Shown here one piece after another: positions 1 to 5,626 of a stretch of DNA of 5,626 nucleotides. This stretch comes from Chitinophagaceae bacterium. Its GTDB lineage: Bacteria > Bacteroidota > Bacteroidia > Chitinophagales > Chitinophagaceae. Below the pieces are notes generated by a model. That model had not been told where the DNA came from. It did not search any database and saw only the letters and a list, made by a program, of their open reading frames with translations. The number at the start of each line of letters is the position of its first letter. Within the stretch, counting starts at the first letter, position 1. The position numbers and the translations under genes are program-made. Location: NCBI GenBank assembly GCA_947442905.1, contig CANEWV010000129.1, positions 1-5,626 on the forward strand, given 5' to 3'.

Positions 1-128
1 CCATCACTTTTCTGGTGGTGATCTTCATGCAAATACCACAAAAAGCCATGCATCACATATTTATGGGTAGCCCAGGTAATGGGTTCCATTAACAAAAAAA
101 AGCCTATCGCAACAAAAACATAGATCAT
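1..128 (-). CDS. crtZ: Beta-carotene 3-hydroxylase CrtZ, C-terminus missing
   Basis: Partial gene: only 42 complete N-terminal codons are in the window, of roughly 150-175 usual for bacterial CrtZ. CrtZ is an integral-membrane di-iron hydroxylase of the fatty acid hydroxylase superfamily that adds a hydroxyl at C3 of beta-ionone rings. Seen: a short hydrophobic segment (residues 2-14), then WATHKYVMHGFLW (19-31) with the HX4H iron-ligand pair H22 and H27, then LHEDHH (33-38) giving the HXXHH motif H34, H37, H38. Both histidine clusters, and the spacing between them, fit CrtZ well. The chosen ATG at 128 overlaps the cruF stop; a second ATG at 89 would remove most of the first membrane segment and is less likely. 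Its presence implies that the final pigment has at least one beta-ring, so a lycopene cyclase gene should exist elsewhere. Confidence 0.9.
   Translation of the reverse strand, partial: MIYVFVAIGFFLLMEPITWATHKYVMHGFLWYLHEDHHQKSD
125..128 (-). other. cruF/crtZ ATGA stop-start overlap
   Basis: The TGA that ends cruF overlaps the first ATG of crtZ as ATGA. This is the third such junction in the window and is consistent with sequential translation of one messenger. Confidence 0.75.
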
Positions 129-823
129 GGTAAATAATTTCGAAGTGTTAAAAAAAACAGCACTTGAATACATAACAAATGTAGTGCAAAAGGGTTGGCT
201 TTAGGTTGCTCCCATTTTCTAAATAAAACAAGTAAACCGGCACTTACGATAAACCAACATACATAATTATACAAAGGAATATCTAGTGATAGCCAGGTCC
301 AAAAACCAAGCTTAACAGCTACTGGCTCCATTAACCAATCAAATAAAACGGCCACAAGGGCTGCATCAAGTACAAATGCTATATTTTCTATGCGTTTAGG
401 TACAGCTTCCCCTTCTTTTAAAAAATGGTGCTGTAACCAGCGGTGCAACATTGTCATAACGGTTCCGGCACAAAAAACAACCACAAACCAGTTCATCCCA
501 ATAGTAAAAGGCACGTCCATGAGTCCGGGTCCTAATGCTTTTCCATAAAAATAAGATCCAAACAAAAAACCCGTATGCACGCCTATTATTTCGGAGAGCA
601 TACCTGTAATAAATGCGGTAATAAAAAAATACCAGAATTTAGGTGATAGGCTGGGTTGATTCCAAAGAAGCAGTACAAACATGATCCAAAGGTTGAGTGG
701 CGTATTTGAAACAAACCAAGCTGCATGGTCAGAAATTAAAATACCAAGCATGCCACTAACATGAAAGAGTAGTGCGATAAAAACAGAAATAGTAAGTTTA
801 TATTGTTGCATAAAAAGCCTCAT
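125..823 (-). CDS. cruF: CruF-like carotenoid 1,2-hydratase, integral membrane (DUF422)
   Basis: A 232-aa, very hydrophobic protein with about six to seven predicted membrane spans (roughly residues 10-31, 38-56, 62-80, 104-124, 146-162, 185-201, 211-227). The spans are judged by eye. It matches the DUF422/CruF pattern: SEIIGVHTGFLFGSYFYG (77-94) followed by LGPGLMDVPF (97-106), then D162 with EP (166-167), GFWTW (173-177) and the IPLYNYVCWF block (182-191). CruF proteins add water across the C1,2 double bond of an acyclic psi end, giving a tertiary 1-hydroxyl; related archaeal and actinobacterial members act in bacterioruberin synthesis. Placement directly after crtD and before crtZ supports hydration of the acyclic end of gamma-carotene (or lycopene), followed by CrtD desaturation. 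The start could be Met1 (ATGA overlap with crtD) or Met5; both keep all spans. A lycopene cyclase of the small membrane type is the main alternative, but the motifs favour CruF. Confidence 0.85.
   Translation of the reverse strand: MRLFMQQYKLTISVFIALLFHVSGMLGILISDHAAWFVSNTPLNLWIMFVLLLWNQPSLSPKFWYFFITAFITGMLSEIIGVHTGFLFGSYFYGKALGPGLMDVPFTIGMNWFVVVFCAGTVMTMLHRWLQHHFLKEGEAVPKRIENIAFVLDAALVAVLFDWLMEPVAVKLGFWTWLSLDIPLYNYVCWFIVSAGLLVLFRKWEQPKANPFALHLLCIQVLFFLTLRNYLP
820..823 (-). other. crtD/cruF ATGA stop-start overlap
   Basis: The crtD TGA stop and the upstream-most cruF ATG share the tetranucleotide ATGA, suggesting translational coupling. A second in-frame ATG lies four codons further on (809-811) and could be the real cruF start, in which case there would be a short gap instead of an overlap. 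Confidence 0.65.
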
Positions 824-2304
824 ATCACGCTGTCTTTTGCCACTAAATTACTCATAATTTCTGCACTTTTTAAACAAAGCGGAATGCCGCCACCTGGGTG
901 CACACTTCCCCCCACAAAATACAAGCCCTCATATTGTTTGCTAAAATTAGGATGACGCAAAAATGCTGCCATGGGGGCATTGGAACTGGTCCCATACAGC
1001 GATCCCTGATAGGAAGCGGTGTTTGCTTCAATTAACAGAGGATCTAATATTTTCTCCGTTTCAATTAAAGGCTCAATGGGCTCACCCAACATGCGTTCTA
1101 ATTTATCGAGCACCGCTTTTTTTACAGACGCTGTAATAGCAGACCAATCTTGACCCGTATTGGCAGGCACATTCACCATTACAAACCAGTTTTGCTTACC
1201 CGTAGGTGCCTGAATGCCAGGCTCACACACCGACGTTATATTAATGTACACAGTAGGATCTGAAAAAGGAATTTTTACGTCAAATAAATGCGCAAACTCT
1301 GCTTCATAATTTTCTGTAAAAAAAATATTATGCAAACTAAGCTGTGGGAAATCTTTTTTGATGCCCCAATAAAAAATCAATGCACTACTACTCCGCTCCT
1401 GCTTTAAAATATGTTGCGCTTTAGAAGGCTCACCTAGTAAATTCAGGTATGTAAAATAAACATCTGCATTACTCACAACAATATCGGCAGTTACCGATTT
1501 GCCATTTACCACTACTCCTGTTGCTTTATTTTTTGTGGTTGTAATTTCTTGAACGGGACTATTAAAATAAAATTGAACGCCTATTTTTTTTGCTACTGCT
1601 ACAAGTGCATTGGTAATTGAAATCATGCCGCCGGAAGGATAAAAGCTACCCTCATTATGCTCCAAATGGGCAATTAATGTGAGCATACTTGGTGCCACAT
1701 AAGGATTGCTTCCATTATAGGTAGCGTACCTATTAAAAAGTTGGACTAACTTTTTAGAAGAAAAAGATTTTTCGTTGTGTGTATGCATCGACCTTGTTAC
1801 ATACGACATTTTAAATGCGCGTAACGCCGACAAAAGCGGAATCTTAAACAGCGTAGAAAATTTATGCAACGAATGATCTAAAAAAACTTGACCTATACGC
1901 GTGTATAATTTTTCCGAAGAAGCTAAATAGTTTTTAATATTACTAACAGGTTCACCCGTTTTTTTATGTGCTTCTTCAGCAAATAAATCTGGATCTGCAG
2001 CAGCATGAATCACTGTTCCGTCTTCATAAAAATAATGACATGAAACCGGCATTTTTTGATAGGTAAAATAATCGGATAGCTTTTCGCCAACTAAGGCAAG
2101 TAGTGCCTCTAATTGATGGGGTTGGGTAAATAAACTAGGGCCTGTATCAAATTGATAATCCGCTTCTGAAAAATGACCGAGTTTTCCCCCGGGCTTGTCT
2201 GATTTTTCATATACATCTACTACATACCCCTGCGCCACCAACCTAATACTAGCCGCAAGTCCTGCAATGCCAGATCCAATAATCACTGCTTTTTTAGACT
2301 GCAT
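820..2304 (-). CDS. crtD: CrtD-like 1-hydroxycarotenoid 3,4-desaturase (CrtI family)
   Basis: A 494-aa FAD-dependent desaturase of the CrtI/CrtN/CrtD family and the second such gene in the operon. CrtD enzymes introduce a C3,4 double bond into the end of a carotenoid carrying a 1-hydroxyl group, extending the chromophore. Seen: the Rossmann motif GSGIAG (10-15) with E33; PGGKLG (38-43); FDTGPSLF (52-59); a conserved middle segment RYATYNGSNPYVAPSML (192-208) followed by GGM (225-227), which resembles CrtD proteins; and a C-terminal FAD signature VGGSVHPGGGIPLCL (464-478). That C-terminal signature is typical of CrtD and unlike the VPGPGVPPS version in the neighbouring CrtI. The ATG at 2304 places the FAD motif at the expected distance. 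The neighbour just downstream is a CruF-like hydratase, which would make the 1-hydroxy substrate, so context and sequence agree. Alternatives within the family are a ketolase/oxygenase (CrtO/CrtP-like) or a second phytoene desaturase, both less likely. Confidence 0.85.
   Translation of the reverse strand: MQSKKAVIIGSGIAGLAASIRLVAQGYVVDVYEKSDKPGGKLGHFSEADYQFDTGPSLFTQPHQLEALLALVGEKLSDYFTYQKMPVSCHYFYEDGTVIHAAADPDLFAEEAHKKTGEPVSNIKNYLASSEKLYTRIGQVFLDHSLHKFSTLFKIPLLSALRAFKMSYVTRSMHTHNEKSFSSKKLVQLFNRYATYNGSNPYVAPSMLTLIAHLEHNEGSFYPSGGMISITNALVAVAKKIGVQFYFNSPVQEITTTKNKATGVVVNGKSVTADIVVSNADVYFTYLNLLGEPSKAQHILKQERSSSALIFYWGIKKDFPQLSLHNIFFTENYEAEFAHLFDVKIPFSDPTVYINITSVCEPGIQAPTGKQNWFVMVNVPANTGQDWSAITASVKKAVLDKLERMLGEPIEPLIETEKILDPLLIEANTASYQGSLYGTSSNAPMAAFLRHPNFSKQYEGLYFVGGSVHPGGGIPLCLKSAEIMSNLVAKDSVI
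2294..2304 (-). other. idi/crtD 11-nt gene overlap
   Basis: The last codons and TAA of idi are read in a different frame from the first codons of crtD, whose ATG is at 2304. The crtD start is well supported because its FAD motif begins only a few codons later. The overlap implies a single transcript and probable coupled translation. Confidence 0.8.
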
Positions 2305-2833
2305 GTATTTGATTTTGCGGCTCTGCCATCCATGCTTTTAATTTTGGATAAGCAATATGAAACCAAGCAGTAAAACGTTCTGGCGTTTCCTGTATTTGCT
2401 GTTCTAATTCCTGCGCCGGCATAAATGCATATGCTGCAACCTCTTCTGTATTAAAATCCACTGGACCATCATACTGTCCGGTAAATACATGGTCAAACTC
2501 ATGTTCTGTTAATCCGTTCTCAAAATCTGCATTATAGGTAAAATCAAACGCTTTGATAAGGCTTGTTGTAAAACCCATTTCTTCTTGTAACCTTCTTGTA
2601 GCTGCCGCTAAAATTTCTTCACCGGGTCTTGGATGACTACAACAAGTATTGGTCCAAAGTCCACCGCTATGGTATTTTGAAAATGCACGCTGTTGCATTA
2701 ATACATCGCCATTTTTATTGAAAACAAAAACACTAAACGCCCTATGTAGTAAAGCCTGCTTGTGGGCTTCCATTTTTTCCATGGCGCCAACAGGTTCGTC
2801 CTTTTCGTTTACCAGCACAACTTGTTCTAACAT
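2294..2833 (-). CDS. idi: Isopentenyl-diphosphate delta-isomerase, type I
   Basis: A 179-aa Nudix-fold enzyme, typical length for bacterial type I Idi. It interconverts IPP and DMAPP, supplying the allylic starter for GGPP. It is cytosolic and needs divalent metal. Seen: metal-ligand histidines H24 and H30 in the EAHKQALLHRAF region; the active-site TNTCCSHP (61-68), where C65 aligns by eye with the E. coli catalytic C67 and H67 is a further metal ligand; a Nudix box-like segment GEEILAAATRRLQEEMG (71-87); and EHEFDHVF (110-117), where E110 and E112 match the metal and catalytic glutamates. The two N-terminal histidines are six residues apart rather than the seven in E. coli, which I regard as a subfamily difference. 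It starts with ATG 17 nt after crtB, and its 3' end overlaps crtD by 11 nt. Its place inside the pigment operon suggests it boosts precursor supply when carotenoids are made. Confidence 0.95.
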   Translation of the reverse strand: MLEQVVLVNEKDEPVGAMEKMEAHKQALLHRAFSVFVFNKNGDVLMQQRAFSKYHSGGLWTNTCCSHPRPGEEILAAATRRLQEEMGFTTSLIKAFDFTYNADFENGLTEHEFDHVFTGQYDGPVDFNTEEVAAYAFMPAQELEQQIQETPERFTAWFHIAYPKLKAWMAEPQNQIHAV

Positions 2834-2850
2834 AACTTGGGAGGGGGGCT
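2834..2850 (-). promoter_or_regulatory. C-rich leader of idi, no Shine-Dalgarno
   Basis: The 17-nt crtB/idi spacer reads AGCCCCCCTCCCAAGTT on the coding strand. It is a pyrimidine-rich block in an otherwise AT-rich region. It contains CCTCC, the anti-Shine-Dalgarno core, rather than a ribosome binding site, so initiation at the idi ATG must be independent of Shine-Dalgarno pairing or coupled to crtB termination. Confidence 0.5.
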
Positions 2851-3687
2851 TTACATGATATTTAACTGGCTTCTGATGCCAGCCTTTGCAAGTATAAATG
2901 CTTTTCCATAATCTGGAATACGAATGCGGGACTCTAAAATATCTGCAGGCTCTAAGCGTTTTATTTTTTTAAATAATGAGAGATAGTATTTGTAAGCTAC
3001 ATACACACCAAATCTTGCCTTGATGGGTAAATTTAAAATACCTGCGTAAGCATCATCAAAATCTTTTTGAATATCCTGCTCAATGGCTAATTTATCGGCG
3101 TGCGTAAAATTAGTAAAATCGCAATCCGGGAAATACATACGGTCTAGTCCTTCAAAATCTGCTTTTACATCACGTAAAAAATTTACTTTTTGAAATGCAG
3201 ATCCTAAACTTTTTGCAGCAGGCTTCAATGCATCATACTGCACCTGATTACCTGCACAAAAAATATACAAACACATAAGACCTACCACCTCTGCACTGCC
3301 GTAAATATAGGTTTCGTAACCAGCTCTATCGTAGGTGTGCTTTCCTAAATCAAGTTCCATGCTATATAAAAAAGCGTCAATGAGCGCATGATCGATTTTA
3401 TATTGATTAACGGTCATTTGAAAACTATGTAAAATTGGATTCAAACTAATACCTCTTTCGATAGCATCATAGGTTTCTTTTTTAAATTCTTCAAACAACA
3501 TGGCCTTATCGTAACCATGAAAAGTATCTACTATTTCATCCGCAAAACGAACAAAACCATAAATATTACAAATGGGTGTGCGTAAGTCTTTATGCAACAA
3601 TCTAATCGCCGAAGAAAAGCTAGTGCTATACTTTTCGGTTGTTATTCTACTACAATCCTGACTCACTTCATGAAACAGGTTCATCAT
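2851..3687 (-). CDS. crtB: Phytoene synthase CrtB
   Basis: A 278-aa all-helical trans-isoprenyl diphosphate synthase of the squalene/phytoene synthase family. It condenses two geranylgeranyl diphosphates through prephytoene diphosphate to phytoene, the committed step of carotenoid synthesis. Seen: the first aspartate-rich motif RFADEIVD (47-54; D50 and D54 for magnesium-diphosphate binding), the second motif NFLRDVKAD (169-177; D173 and D177), and the substrate-pocket helix YIYGSAEVVGLM (127-138). In the first motif Glu replaces the second Asp of the usual DDxxD, but the D-x3-D spacing is intact and I read it as a family variant. It sits directly after crtI with an ATGA overlap and 17 nt before idi. 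A squalene or dehydrosqualene synthase is possible on family grounds, but pairing with crtI and three later carotenoid-modifying genes makes CrtB much more likely. Confidence 0.95.
   Translation of the reverse strand: MMNLFHEVSQDCSRITTEKYSTSFSSAIRLLHKDLRTPICNIYGFVRFADEIVDTFHGYDKAMLFEEFKKETYDAIERGISLNPILHSFQMTVNQYKIDHALIDAFLYSMELDLGKHTYDRAGYETYIYGSAEVVGLMCLYIFCAGNQVQYDALKPAAKSLGSAFQKVNFLRDVKADFEGLDRMYFPDCDFTNFTHADKLAIEQDIQKDFDDAYAGILNLPIKARFGVYVAYKYYLSLFKKIKRLEPADILESRIRIPDYGKAFILAKAGIRSQLNIM
3684..3687 (-). other. crtI/crtB ATGA stop-start overlap
   Basis: The TGA stop of crtI and the ATG start of crtB share bases in the tetranucleotide ATGA. This is a common sign of translational coupling by reinitiating or terminating ribosomes. 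A second ATG follows immediately (crtB begins Met-Met), so initiation one codon later is also possible. Confidence 0.8.
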
Positions 3688-5177
3688 AGTTGTTTGTTTT
3701 TATTTGTTGAATAATGTTTTACTACTTGTCCAGCTACCACTTCACCACTAATCAAACTTGGCGGCACGCCCGGACCTGGCACTGTTAACTGACCCGTATA
3801 AAAAAGATTTTTTACCTTTTTACTACGACAACTTGGTTTTAAAATAGCTGTTTGTAGTAAAGTGTTTGCAAGCCCGTATGCATTGCCTTTAAATGCATGA
3901 TAATCCAATATAAAATCAGATTGCGCAAAAGACCTTTTATAAACAATAGCATCCTTAACTGATTGTCCCAACCTCTTTTCGATGCGGGTTAACATTTGAT
4001 CCAAATATTTTTCCCTAACGTCTTCTGTGTCACCTGCCAAACCCGTTGCAACTGGCATTAATAAAAAAAGGTTTTCGTGTCCTTCTGGTGCCGATGTAGC
4101 ATCTGTTACAGAAGTTACACTCATGTAAAAGAGCGGATCGGTGGGCCAAGATTTTGTGGTATAAATTTCGGCGCCATGTACTTCAAATGAAGTATCAAAA
4201 AACAAAGTATGGTGCTGAACGTCTGTTAATTTTTTATTGAGCCCAATGTAATAAATGAGACAACTAGGCGCCATAACGCGTGAATCCCAGTAAGCAGCAC
4301 TGTAAGACTGAGCAGCAGCAGGTAATAGTGCCGTTTCGATGTGGTGATAATCGGCACCACCTATGATTACATCTGCTTCAAAATTTCCTTTACGGGTACA
4401 TACACGTGTTGCGATTTTATTGTCAACTTCTATAGAAGTAACTTCGTGTTCAAATTTAAACTGTACACCTAACGACACCGCTAAATCATACATGCCCTCT
4501 ACAATGTTATACATCCCTGTTTCTGGATACCATGTACCGCCTTTTATATCGGCGTAATTCATGAGGGAATAGAGCGCAGGTGTATGTTCTGGTAAAGCAC
4601 CTAAAAACAAAACAGGAAACTCCATGAGCTCACGCAGTTTTGGATTTTTAAAATGTTTGGCAACGTGTTTTTTGATAGACGTAAAAACATCGAGTTTAAA
4701 AATACCTTTTATTAAATCCCAATCTATAAATTCAGTTACCGATTGACTAGGCTTGTGCACGAGCTTATTAATACCTACTTCATATTTATAAGCAGCTTCT
4801 GCTAAAAATAAATCGAGTTGATGACCTGCACCTGGTTCAATGGTATCAAATAAAGTTTTAAGCGCATTGTAATTGGCAAGAATATCTACCGGACCATCAG
4901 ACCAGTATACGCGGTACGAAGGATCCAGCCTTATAAGCTTGTAATAATCCGACACCGACTTATTAAATTGATTAAAGTAACGTTCAAAAACATCCGGCAT
5001 CCAATACCAACTAGGACCCATGTCAAATGTAAAGCCTGCAGTTTTATACCTACGCGCTCTTCCTCCAGGCTGTTCATGTTTTTCCAAAACGGTAACATCC
5101 CAACCTGCTTTAGCCATAAATGACGCAGCAGATAAGCCGGCAAAGCCGCTTCCAATAATAACGACAGATTGTTTCAA
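3684..5177 (-). CDS. crtI: Phytoene desaturase CrtI (FAD-dependent)
   Basis: A 497-aa protein, full length for bacterial CrtI. It desaturates colourless 15-cis-phytoene, normally in four steps, to lycopene and acts peripherally at the inner membrane with FAD. Seen: an N-terminal Rossmann dinucleotide-binding motif GSGFAG (9-14) with the ribose-binding acidic residue E32, then PGGRARR (37-43) and FDMGPSWYW (51-59), which is typical of phytoene desaturases. The C-terminal FAD-binding signature YTGQLTVPGPGVPPS is at about 460-474. The start is a TTG at 5177: an in-frame TAG lies only one codon upstream, and the next in-frame Met (residue 21) would destroy the FAD motif. The gene overlaps crtB by an ATGA, so the two are probably translationally coupled. 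The C-terminal signature differs from that of the second CrtI-like gene in this operon, which supports assigning this copy to the phytoene step. The number of desaturation steps cannot be read from sequence. Confidence 0.95.
   Translation of the reverse strand: MKQSVVIIGSGFAGLSAASFMAKAGWDVTVLEKHEQPGGRARRYKTAGFTFDMGPSWYWMPDVFERYFNQFNKSVSDYYKLIRLDPSYRVYWSDGPVDILANYNALKTLFDTIEPGAGHQLDLFLAEAAYKYEVGINKLVHKPSQSVTEFIDWDLIKGIFKLDVFTSIKKHVAKHFKNPKLRELMEFPVLFLGALPEHTPALYSLMNYADIKGGTWYPETGMYNIVEGMYDLAVSLGVQFKFEHEVTSIEVDNKIATRVCTRKGNFEADVIIGGADYHHIETALLPAAAQSYSAAYWDSRVMAPSCLIYYIGLNKKLTDVQHHTLFFDTSFEVHGAEIYTTKSWPTDPLFYMSVTSVTDATSAPEGHENLFLLMPVATGLAGDTEDVREKYLDQMLTRIEKRLGQSVKDAIVYKRSFAQSDFILDYHAFKGNAYGLANTLLQTAILKPSCRSKKVKNLFYTGQLTVPGPGVPPSLISGEVVAGQVVKHYSTNKNKQL
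5175..5177 (-). promoter_or_regulatory. Non-ATG (TTG) start codon of crtI
   Basis: The coding strand reads TAG ACT TTG AAA CAA, so a stop and one codon precede a TTG. The conserved VVIIGSGFAG begins four codons after the TTG, and no ATG is available before it. TTG is therefore the most economical start. TTG starts generally give weaker initiation than ATG, so this codon may limit CrtI output; that is inference. Confidence 0.8.
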
Positions 5178-5200
5178 AGTCTAGTAAAAATAAACAAAAA
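5178..5200 (-). promoter_or_regulatory. Short AT-rich leader between sigma factor and crtI
   Basis: The 23-nt gap between the sigma factor stop and the crtI start is almost entirely A/T on the coding strand. It has no AGGAGG-like ribosome binding site. AT-rich leaders without Shine-Dalgarno sequences are usual in Bacteroidota. It also holds the TAG that closes the crtI frame just upstream of its start. I cannot see a convincing promoter here (no TTTG/TAnnTTTG pair with proper spacing), so crtI is probably read through from the sigma gene. Confidence 0.5.
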
Positions 5201-5626
5201 TTAGTACCTGTTCAACTGATTTTTTAGCAGCTTACGTGCAAAGTGAATTCTACTTTTAATGGTACCGAGCGGTTCGTTTAACATATCAGCAATTTCGTGG
5301 TATTTATATCCATCAAAATATAACAAAAAAGGGTTTTTGAAAATGATAGGTAAACTATGAATGGCTTCTTGTACTTCTTTTAAATTGAGTTTTGCAATCG
5401 CTTCGTTACTTACAGAAGTTTGATTGTTATCAATTAAAAAATCGTTGGGGGTATTATCAAATACAGTGGCTTGTTTTGATTTTTTGCGGTAATCATTGAT
5501 AAAAATATTACGCATAATGGTGTACAACCAGGCTTTAATGTTGGTGCCTACATTGTACTTATCACGATTGGCTAGCGCCCTAAACAAGGTTTCCTGCACC
5601 AAATCTTTAGCCGATTCGTTATCACG
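5201..5626 (-). CDS. ECF-type RNA polymerase sigma factor, N-terminus missing
   Basis: Partial gene. The reading frame is open to the right edge of the window, so the 141 visible residues are the C-terminal part of a protein that is normally about 165-190 aa. It is a sigma-70 family ECF factor, which directs RNA polymerase to a specific promoter set. Seen: sigma region 2 at visible residues about 1-50, with the DLVQETLFRAL motif (8-18), the W33-LYTIMRN stretch and the basic NDYRKK end (44-49). A variable linker follows to about residue 83. Region 4 (about 84-138) starts at an LP motif and has a helix-turn-helix with EIADML and LGTIKSRI. The first Met-like position inside the visible part (a TTG at 5602) falls within region 2.2, so it is not the true start. 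The stop lies 23 nt before crtI on the same strand, which suggests cotranscription and a role in controlling the pigment operon; that role is inferred. No anti-sigma gene lies between it and crtI. Confidence 0.92.
   Translation of the reverse strand, partial: RDNESAKDLVQETLFRALANRDKYNVGTNIKAWLYTIMRNIFINDYRKKSKQATVFDNTPNDFLIDNNQTSVSNEAIAKLNLKEVQEAIHSLPIIFKNPFLLYFDGYKYHEIADMLNEPLGTIKSRIHFARKLLKNQLNRY

Noticed and set aside
94..101. Run of eight T on the coding strand near the start of crtZ, considered as a programmed frameshift or slippage site
   Set aside because: The zero frame reads straight through to both conserved histidine motifs. A similar run occurs within crtD (1318-1325), also without frame disruption, so these are ordinary AT-rich codon runs.
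2649..2858. A 69-aa plus-strand open frame opposite idi
   Set aside because: It lies antisense to the well-supported idi gene, has no recognisable motif and spans conserved Nudix codons, so it is a shadow frame.
3526..3540. Glu in place of the second Asp in the first aspartate motif of CrtB, considered as a possible inactivating change
   Set aside because: The two outer aspartates with D-x3-D spacing and the second motif are intact, and the variant resembles what I recall of Bacteroidota homologues, so loss of function is not indicated.
4363..4557. A 64-aa plus-strand open frame opposite crtI
   Set aside because: It lies entirely antisense to conserved crtI sequence and shows no domain or leader of its own.
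4931..5155. A 74-aa minus-strand open frame in a second frame of crtI
   Set aside because: It is an out-of-frame reading of the FAD-binding region of crtI. The crtI frame carries all the conserved motifs.
5178..5200. Possible Bacteroidota promoter (TTTG / TAnnTTTG) in front of crtI
   Set aside because: The TAG-ACTTTG sequence has the wrong internal spacing and extends into the start codon, and no properly placed upstream TTTG accompanies it.

Overview
This window is the interior of a carotenoid (pigment) biosynthesis operon. All seven recognisable genes lie on the minus strand, so transcription runs from high to low coordinates. The AT-rich composition, the family variants and the absence of Shine-Dalgarno-like leaders suggest Bacteroidota. 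A Chitinophagales-like or flavobacterial member is my best guess, inferred without a database search.

In transcription order the layout is: the 3' part of an ECF-type RNA polymerase sigma factor (5201-5626, cut by the window edge); crtI, phytoene desaturase (3684-5177, TTG start); crtB, phytoene synthase (2851-3687); idi, type I isopentenyl-diphosphate isomerase (2294-2833); a second CrtI-family gene that looks like crtD, a 1-hydroxycarotenoid 3,4-desaturase (820-2304); cruF, a DUF422-type membrane carotenoid 1,2-hydratase (125-823); and the 5' end of crtZ, a di-iron beta-carotene 3-hydroxylase (1-128, cut by the edge). Genes cover almost every base. The only gaps are 23 nt (sigma/crtI) and 17 nt (crtB/idi). 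Three junctions are 4-nt ATGA stop/start overlaps and one is an 11-nt overlap, so the array is almost certainly one polycistronic unit with coupled translation. I see no internal terminator, RNA gene, mobile element or CRISPR.

How the genes work together: Idi balances IPP and DMAPP. A GGPP synthase outside the window would make GGPP. CrtB joins two GGPP into phytoene and CrtI desaturates phytoene to lycopene. CruF plus CrtD hydrate and further desaturate an acyclic (psi) end, while CrtZ hydroxylates a cyclic beta-ring. Having both an acyclic-end module and a ring module predicts a monocyclic hydroxylated carotenoid of the saproxanthin/myxol type. That requires a lycopene cyclase, which is not visible here and may lie downstream of crtZ. 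The sigma factor at the head of the operon suggests dedicated transcriptional control.

This is a well-characterised type of pathway, not a new system. The points worth a second look are the predicted end product, the sigma factor linkage, the TTG start of crtI and the unusual C-rich leader of idi.
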